A stretch of DNA of 64,000 nucleotides, taken from positions 16,610,001 through 16,674,000 of the forward strand of contig CATNEN010000038.1 in NCBI GenBank assembly GCA_950097015.1, read 5' to 3'. The number at the start of each line of letters is the position of its first letter. The stretch's first letter is position 1. A program made the position numbers and the translations under genes. Positions 57,128 to 64,000 of this stretch are shown here, in pieces. The notes below the pieces were generated by a model. That model was not told the DNA's origin, did not search any database, and was given only the letters and a program-made list of their open reading frames with translations. This DNA is from Macrostomum hystrix (taxonomy: Eukaryota; Platyhelminthes; Macrostomidae).

Positions 57128-58439
57128 TGTCGCAGTTACTGAATTGAAACAGACCTGTCAAATGAAAACGATTGAAGTGATTAGAAATTGTCAATCGGCA
57201 TTTAGCGCCTGTTAGTGATGGTGATGAAAATTTTCTTACTTGCCTCTTACAACTTGAGTTTAGTACTGAAAATCAAATGAAAAACTTGTATCAGCAAAAG
57301 TTCAATTTCCACTGATTTAAATTGCCAGCATCCGCCAAGCCAAGGTCACATTTTTAGAGTAAAAGTGAACACAAGAATGGGGCTTAAGATTGCTTTCTTT
57401 TGTTGTCAATCTAGGATGAACTATTGTCGTCATAATGCCACTAAGCTGACTATTGTAGTATTAGGGGTATATTGAGCATTGCGAATCTAATGCACTTTAA
57501 TTTTTAGCACCTTCGCCTCTCGTCGATTTCGTGGTGCTCAATACTGATTGATAAGTAAAGCAGAGAAACCTCAATCATAGTAGGCCTCCCCAACTGAGGA
57601 TGAAAGCAACTGACAGAAATCATCCAAATTCCCACGCGCATGGGTCCCTCGGACACTGCTATTGGGACCATCGGGGGGTCACAAATCCACTCGCCTATCC
57701 CGCCCACCTTTGAGAGAGTGAAATCAAACTGACTCATTTGAGAACTCCTCTTTGGAACTTTCTTCATTTATATAAAGGTGAAATTAAACGACTGCTAAAA
57801 TTGAAAGTTCTAGAAAGGAAATTTTTCCATAGGCGTCAGTCACACAAGCTTCCAGAATCCTCAATATCCTACGGTAGGACAGCACATAGCAGACATTGTG
57901 TAGAATCTTTCTCGCTTTCTTTTTTTGAGGAATTGATGAGGCACGCTTGAGCCCCGCTAACAAAAGAGCCGGGCCATCTGCGCTTTCTGAGTTGTGCAGC
58001 AACTTGAAATGGGTAAGCTTCTTTCAGAAGAAAAACGCATTTTTGCAAATAAACGCAGGGCACTTCAAATGCTCGTGGGAACAAAAGTGGAAACTTGTAA
58101 GTTTCTCCCATTTTCACCCAGGTTATATGAGGTGACGTTTTTTAAAGCCGTTGTTTTGAACAACTTTAGTTATCAAATTTTGCATTGCGCTGAACACTTA
58201 AGTATGAAAAGCATGAGTCGCTTCATTCGGCTTGTTAGCACTGACATATCATTTGACGATAGTGCCTGAGCACACTCGGGCACAATGATACATACACTCA
58301 TACGTGGTGTGTACAGTCATCCTGGATTTTACTCCTCACCAAGCAGGAGGCGAGGGCTTGGCCCCTCACACCTCCGCGGCTGCGCCCCAAATGATTCTTG
58401 CTGATATTCAGTGATTCTTGTTGAAGACCCTCGTGTCAA

Positions 58440-59182
58440 GGACAACTAAAAATACTCTGTATTAACCTCTATGGTCTATGGCGAATCCATGTTAGTTCAA
58501 TAAAATGAAAGTTCACTATCTAGTAAATACAATATAATCACCAATTATAGCCGACATGGTTAAATATTAATAATAATTGCAGGGGCTGCAGGCAATGGCA
58601 CATCATTTAGTGACACTAGACCCGCAGCCAGCGAGGAGGCAATTCTGCCCATTTCGCTGACTCCTGAGCACACGCGCACACAGATACCGTACGCAGGCAC
58701 ACGCTCACACAGGTGTGTACATCCGCCCTGACCTTCTCATCGTCAGGCAGTGTACACTTCACTGTGCCTTAGAGGTTGGCCCACAAGGGCGTAAATTGCA
58801 CGACAAGCCCTCAAGCCTTCCCTCCGCGGCTGCGCCCCAAATGAATGTGGCCTCGCCGTGGAATCGAACCTAGGGACCGTGGTGCGAGAGGCAAACGCGT
58901 TAACCGCTCTGCCACCGACCCCCGCCGACAAGGTTATATGTTGAAATTTTGTGAGCAGAAAAATTTTCTATATTGGTGGTTTTGCCACAAGACACCCCGA
59001 CGAGAACCGTTGAATATCTGGACGACGCCGATGTTTTTGTGATTCTGGAGGTTGTTTCGTCGGATAGAGCGGAAAAGTTGAACCCGTATTCAGGATTTTC
59101 ATGGCAATTGTTTAAATATTTTTACAGCCATACAGAAAAAAAGAAAAAAACGTGGCTATTTTAATGCTCCCGTAGTCCTTCT
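58440..59182. mobile_element. Foldback FB1 copy split by SINE 2
   Basis: Left: aaggacaactaaaaatactc and cctctatggtctatggcgaa. Right: cgacgagaaccgttgaatat, ctggacgacgccgatgtttt and ctcccgtagtccttcttcag. It carries a SINE 2 insertion (58566-58923) in its middle. Confidence 0.6.
58566..58923 (-). mobile_element. SINE family 2, full-length copy with target duplication
   Basis: The plus strand shows the tail aataataattgcaggggctg, then the whole core and the inverted head ending ctctgccaccgacccc. Flanks gccgacatggttaaat (58550-58565) and gccgacaaggttatat (58924-58939) form a 16-bp target duplication with two mismatches. Confidence 0.9.
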
Positions 59183-60029
59183 TCAGTTAACCGCTCTGCC
59201 ACTCAGCCCCGTGTCGTAATATTCAAGAGTCAGGTATGAAACCTCACACTGTCATCCACGAGTAAACAGACAATAGGTTCTCAGGAGTGATGACTGCCGA
59301 AAACTGATTTAACTTCCGGACATTTCTACATCTAAATGCCGTCAATATAGTTAGAGCACTGTCAAATTAGCCTTATTCATTTCAATGTGGCGAAAAAATG
59401 CTTTAAGAAGCGAAACGTCTTGCTTAGTTAGGAAGATCCGATTGCGTCACAGGCCCCACCTCCTCTGCAGCTGACAGAATATGGCTCCGGGGAGAGCTCA
59501 CAGCAATGCCCAATTTCTCTCCTATCAAAGCATTTCATTTGCAAGTGGGCTCAATATATAGTCATTGAGTCATTGTGACTGACAGAATAAGAAGACATCT
59601 GCTAGAAGGTTTGAGATTAGTCAGTCTCTGGGCCAACATCATTTCCTGCCTCTGAAAGCACCCAGACTAGCATGAGAAACTATGAGAATGACAACTTTGT
59701 TTCTATACAATGACATCAGACAGGCTGAAGATCTGAAGATAGAGTGGTGTCAAAATACACTTGGATTCTAGGACTGGGGTTACCGCGTCATTGCTGATCT
59801 TATCACTCCGCATGCCTGAGCCTATGCGACACTATAACAAAACAACAAGCACTAAACAAGTGGCCCCTTCACAGAAGGCTTCTCAAATTATATTAGCTCG
59901 TATTCTTAATAAATAGATTGTCTTGTCTTGATATTTAAGTTTCGGTGTCATAACACAGCTATAGTAAAACTGTATTCTCAACAGCTGGCAAAAATTGTAT
60001 GCCCAACATTTGCTAAAATTTCATTTCTT

Positions 60030-60455
60030 TGCCTCACCTGTCATCCCATTAGCTCACCTGTGATCCCATTGCCTCACCTGTCATCCCATTGCCTCGCCTG
60101 TCATCCCATTGCCTCACCTGTCATCCCATTAGCTCACCTGTGATCCCATTGCCTCGCCTGTCATCCCATTGCCTCACCTGTTATACCATTCCTCACCTGT
60201 CTTCCCATTCCTCACCTGTCATCCAATTATGTCACCTTTCTTCCCATCGCCTCACCTGTCAACTCATTGCTTCACCTGTCATCCAACTGCCTCACCTGTC
60301 AACTCATTGCTTCACCTGTCATCCAACTGCCTCACCTGTCATCCCATTGCCTCGCCTGTCAACCCATCGCTTCACATGTCACCCCATTGCCTCACCTGTC
60401 ATCCCACTGCCTCACCTGTCATCCCACTGCCTCACCTGTCATCCCATCACTAACC
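60030..60455. repeat. 20-bp minisatellite
   Basis: About 21 units of tgcctcacctgtcatcccat with variants (tagctcacctgtgatccc, aactcattgcttcacctg). A higher-order alternation of two unit types is visible at 60255-60345. Plus-strand frames here are repeat artefacts. Confidence 0.94.
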
Positions 60456-61324
60456 GTCTTCAATCTCGTCAGCGTTTACAAAGTTTCAGACCAGACTCAG
60501 TTTGTTTAGTTGACTCAGTTTCATAATTTATTTTAGTAAAGTACGAGCTAAAATGTAATCTAAACGAAAAGCAATATGATCTTGCTTGCATTCTTCAGAG
60601 GTTAAGGTGAAGTGTGAAATCCCATTTCCCATTTTCCTCTGAGTTTGGCAGCAAACAATACCTGCTTTAACACTGCTAAAACACAGACTTTATAACACTA
60701 TTGGAACATTCAAGATCATAGGGGCTTCCATGGTGAAAAGCAAAGTAGCTTCAAAGTTAAAGAGAGACAATGAAAGAAGCCTTTGTGCAGAAGAAGTGTT
60801 CACAGTGATTAGACTATTATGTAATCAGTTTGTCTAACTTTGTCTTCTAGCGAGAATTTGAGGTCTTAGCTCATCGGTTTAGCTTTCACAATTCACTACA
60901 CCGTAGAGCCAAAAAATGGCGAGAAAATTGTTTATTACTTTTTTCACCTAGAAATTTGGGGATTAGCTTTGGTGCTTTTCCTGATTGAAAAACCCGGGCC
61001 GCCACAACGATCAATTGTTACCAATAGGGATCCGACAGACCCCGGTTCTCACAAATAATTTGGCAATAAAACTGAAATCCATATCTTGCTCCATTCATTT
61101 TAGTTTGGTAAGCAGCATGTTCGTATTCGGGCCAATTCATTCGTGAGAAACAACAATGAGAATAGCTATAAATCGTGTCGAGAACAATGGGGTAACAATA
61201 TTTTATTTGCGCGCACTTTGATAAGCGGAACTTAGCGCTAAACTTGTCACCTCTGTCACCTCATTGTCTGCCGGGCAGTCTAAAATTAATGGCAATATTG
61301 GACTTTTAAACACATTTTATATAC
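60456..61324. other. Intergenic spacer
   Basis: Unique, moderately AT-rich DNA between two arrays. I see no exon, SINE or repeat. Confidence 0.45.
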
Positions 61325-62222
61325 CTGACACTACAAAAGCCTCCTCCTGACACTACACTGCCTCCTCCTGACACTGCACTGCCTCCTCCTGACACTACAC
61401 TGCCTCCTCCTGACACTACACTGCCTCCTCCTGACACTACACTGCCTCCTCCTGACACTACACTGCCTCCTCCTGACACTGCACTGCCTCCTCCTGACAC
61501 TACAAAGGCCTCCTCCTGACACTACAACAGCCTCCTCCTGACACTACAAATGCCTCCTCCTGACACTACACTGCCTCCTCCTGACACTACAAATGCCTAC
61601 TCCTGACACTACACTGCCCCCTCCTGACACTACAAATGCCTCCTCCTGACACTGCACTGCCTCCTGACACTACAAATGCCTCCTCCTGATACTGCACTGC
61701 CTCTTCCTGACACTACAACAGCCTCCTCCTGACACTGCACTGCCAACTCTTGGCACTACAACAGCCTCCTCCTGACACTGCACTGCCTCCTGACACTACA
61801 AATGCCTCCTCCTGATACTGCACTGCCTCTTCCTGACACTACAACAGCCTCCTCCTGACACTGCACTGCCAACTCCTGGCACTACAACAGCCTCCTCCTG
61901 ACACTACAACAGCCTCCTCCTGACACTACAAATGCTTCCTCCTGACACTACAACAGCCTCCTCCTGACACTGCACCGCCAACTCCTGACACTACAACAGC
62001 CAACTCCTGACACTACAAATGCCTCCTCCTGACACTACAAATGCCTCCTCCTGACACTAAAAATGCCTCCTCCTGACACTACAATGCCTCCTCCTGACAC
62101 TACAACTGCTTCCTCCTGACACTGCACTGCCTTCTCCTGACAATACAACAGCCTCCTCCTGACACTGCACTGCCTCCTCCTGACACTACAACTGCTTTCT
62201 CCTGACACTGCACTGCCTCCTC
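61325..62222. repeat. 21-bp minisatellite with GGAGGAG core
   Basis: About 45 units around actgcctcctcctgacacta, period 21 in the left part and irregular (18-22) to the right. The minus strand reads as a Gly/Ser/Val heptad repeat (SGGGSVV) for a short distance. The purine-rich complementary strand has regular GGAGGAGG runs. Confidence 0.94.
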
Positions 62223-62640
62223 CCGCCTTGTCACTTTTGTCCAGGTGGTCGTTGTCATCGGCCCGCGTAACTTTATGACACAGGCTTCACCGTGACTTGG
62301 CATTCAGATCTCCCTCCTACACAAAAAATTCCTTATCTTATCTCCGTTTTCTAAAGGTGACTTTCAAAGATGATCAGAGACTGGAAGTCTGGCACAGCTG
62401 TAGCCACTTGAAACCCACGCGACCTTGCACCACCATGGGTCACCGGTCGAACAAACTTTTAAATGCTTTGGAATGCTCGATGTGCTGCTTAACAGACAAG
62501 ATAAAAGATGACCAGAAAACTGAACCCATAACGCCATTACTGCATCGTCCGCGCATTCTTGGACACAATTTAAATCAGCTTTAGTTGTGAAACTATGCAC
62601 AGTTCATGATGACGTCATGCAACGATTTGCGGATTTACTG
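62223..62640. other. Spacer between arrays with weak open frames
   Basis: Unique sequence with overlapping open frames on both strands (62297-62584 plus, 62364-62600 minus). Neither resembles a known family and no splice context is evident, so no gene is called. Confidence 0.4.
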
Positions 62641-62644
62641 ATTG

Positions 62645-62975
62645 CTGCCTCTCCACTTCTGTTTGTCTACTTAGTCTACTTCTCACTGTCTATTTAATTT
62701 ACTTCTCATTGTCTACTTAATCTACTTCTCTTCGTTTATTTAGTATCCTTCTTAGTATCGACTTAGTCTACTTCTCACTGTCTATTTAATATAATTCTCA
62801 CTATCTACTAAATACACTTCTCATTGTCTACTTAATCTACTTCTCATTGTCTACTCAATCTACTTCTCTTCGTTTACCTAGTATCCTTGTCACTATCTAC
62901 TTGATCTACTTCTCATAGTCTACTTGTCTACTAATATACATTTCACTATCTATTGATCTACCTCTTCCTATCTGT
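62645..62975. repeat. Degenerate 23-bp minisatellite
   Basis: About 14 units near cttctcattgtctacttaat plus cta, with many substitutions and indels. Older than the neighbouring arrays. Confidence 0.85.
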
Positions 62976-63315
62976 TAGTTAAGAAGTAGTAAAAACGATG
63001 CAAATTTATAGCCTAGGCAATATTTTTGCTTTTGCATAACAATTTTCTAATAGAATTGATTGCGAATATTTTTCCAGACGGGCATTTATTCTATCAAGTG
63101 TCAAATTTTTGTGCGTGAAATTAAATTAGAGGCAATCGAATGGCAAGCCTAATGAGATTGAAATAAAAGTATGTCAATATGCCAGACACTTTAATTATAA
63201 TGCAGCTCATAATAGCTCAAACTGCAGCATTTTAACCAATTATTTCGACTTTTTTTTCAAGCAGACCAACGTTACTATACTCGTAGATTGGATTAGGCAG
63301 AAAATTATTCTCTTA

Positions 63316-64000
63316 TTTTCCAAATTCTCATTCTCATTCTCAAACTCATTCTCATTCTTATTCTCATTCTCAAGCTCATTCTCATTCATATTCTCATTCT
63401 CAAACTCATTCTCATTCATATTCTCATTCTCAAACTCATTCTCAAACTCATTCTCATTCATATTCTCATTCTCAAACTCATTCTCATTCTTATTCTCATT
63501 CTCAAACTCATTCTCATTCTTATTCTCATTCTCAAACTCATTCTCATTCATATTCTCATTCTTAAACTCATTCTCATTCTTATTCTCATTCTCAAACTCA
63601 TTCTCATTCTTATTCTCATTCTCGAACTCATTCTCATTCTTATTCTCATTCTCAAACTCATTCTCATTCTTATTCTCATTCTCGAACTCATTCTCATTCT
63701 TATTCTCATTCTCGAACTCATTCTCATTCTTATTCTCATTCTCAAACTCATTCTCATTCTTATTCTCATTCTCAAACTCATTCTCATTCTTATTCTCATT
63801 CTCAAACTCATTCTCATTCATATTCTCATTCTTAAACTCATTCTCATTCTTATTCTCATTCTCAAACTCATTCTCATTCTTATTCTCATTCTTATTCTCA
63901 TTCTCATTCTTATTCTCATTCTCGAACTCATTCTCATTCTTATTCTCATTCTCGAACTCATTCTCATTCTTATTCTCATTCTCAAACTCATTCTCATTCT
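63316..64000. repeat. 30-bp minisatellite of hexamer origin, running off the window
   Basis: About 22 units of 30 bp made of five hexamers of the type attctc/attctt/aaactc. On the minus strand the array reads as an uninterrupted Glu/Asn/Phe/Lys decapeptide repeat (ENEFENENKN) that stops at 63240 and continues beyond the window end. It is probably a satellite; a low-complexity protein exon cannot be excluded from this side. Confidence 0.95.

Larger units (their letters stand above)
57128..60029. other. Upstream of the protocadherin: intergenic with element remnants
   Basis: Contains a SINE 2-like fragment (about 58260-58405), a foldback FB1 copy split by a SINE 2 (58440-59182) and non-repetitive DNA. 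Open frames at 57504-58269 show no family features. The protocadherin promoter should be near 57130-57500. Confidence 0.5.

Noticed and set aside
62297-62600. Overlapping frames of 95 aa (plus) and 78 aa (minus)
   Set aside because: No recognisable domain and no splice context; both strands are open over the same stretch, so chance is likely.

Overview
The window is animal nuclear DNA. It has multi-exon genes with GT-AG introns, two families of tRNA-headed SINEs, hAT and foldback (MITE-like) elements, and many minisatellites. The gene set is bilaterian: a DPP8/9-type peptidase, GFOD oxidoreductase, USP4/11/15-type deubiquitinase, UCHL5, COMMD10, a TMEM53-like hydrolase, a BET1-family SNARE, an IDH3 subunit and a seven-repeat protocadherin. 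Several genes have a 3' splice site just before the ATG with no matching upstream exon visible, as in trans-splicing animals. A lophotrochozoan such as a flatworm is plausible, but the species cannot be fixed from this sequence.

All twelve supported genes lie on the minus strand. From left to right: dipeptidyl peptidase 8/9-like (493-9206, six exons), GFOD-like oxidoreductase (12833-14951), USP4/15-like (16813-19983), a probable profilin-fold protein (20653-21141), UCHL5 (22380-23435), COMMD10 (24188-25605), a BTB protein (27448-28263), TMEM53-like (29268-30092), BET1-family SNARE (31243-31584), IDH3 gamma-like (33700-36080, first exon not located), an unrecognised glutamine-rich protein (40303-43953) and a delta-type protocadherin (47531-57127). 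The right end (57128-64000) holds repeats and no gene I can support. The genes do not form one pathway. Three concern ubiquitin or its regulators (USP, UCHL5, COMMD10); the rest are ordinary metabolic, trafficking and adhesion genes.

The striking content is repetitive. Every one of the five introns of the DPP8/9 gene contains its own unrelated minisatellite (units of 30, 23, 35, 41 and 32 bp), and four of the introns are almost nothing else. A 16-bp minisatellite occurs at four loci. At two of them it forms the core of a non-autonomous hAT element with matching terminal inverted repeats and perfect 8-bp target duplications, so a satellite is being moved by cut-and-paste transposition. One of these elements sits inside an older foldback element, and a relative elsewhere in the window preserves the empty site. 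Two SINE families with different tRNA heads share the same CAATTATTATT tail, suggesting one LINE partner. Further arrays lie in introns of the glutamine-rich and protocadherin genes and in the right-hand intergenic region.
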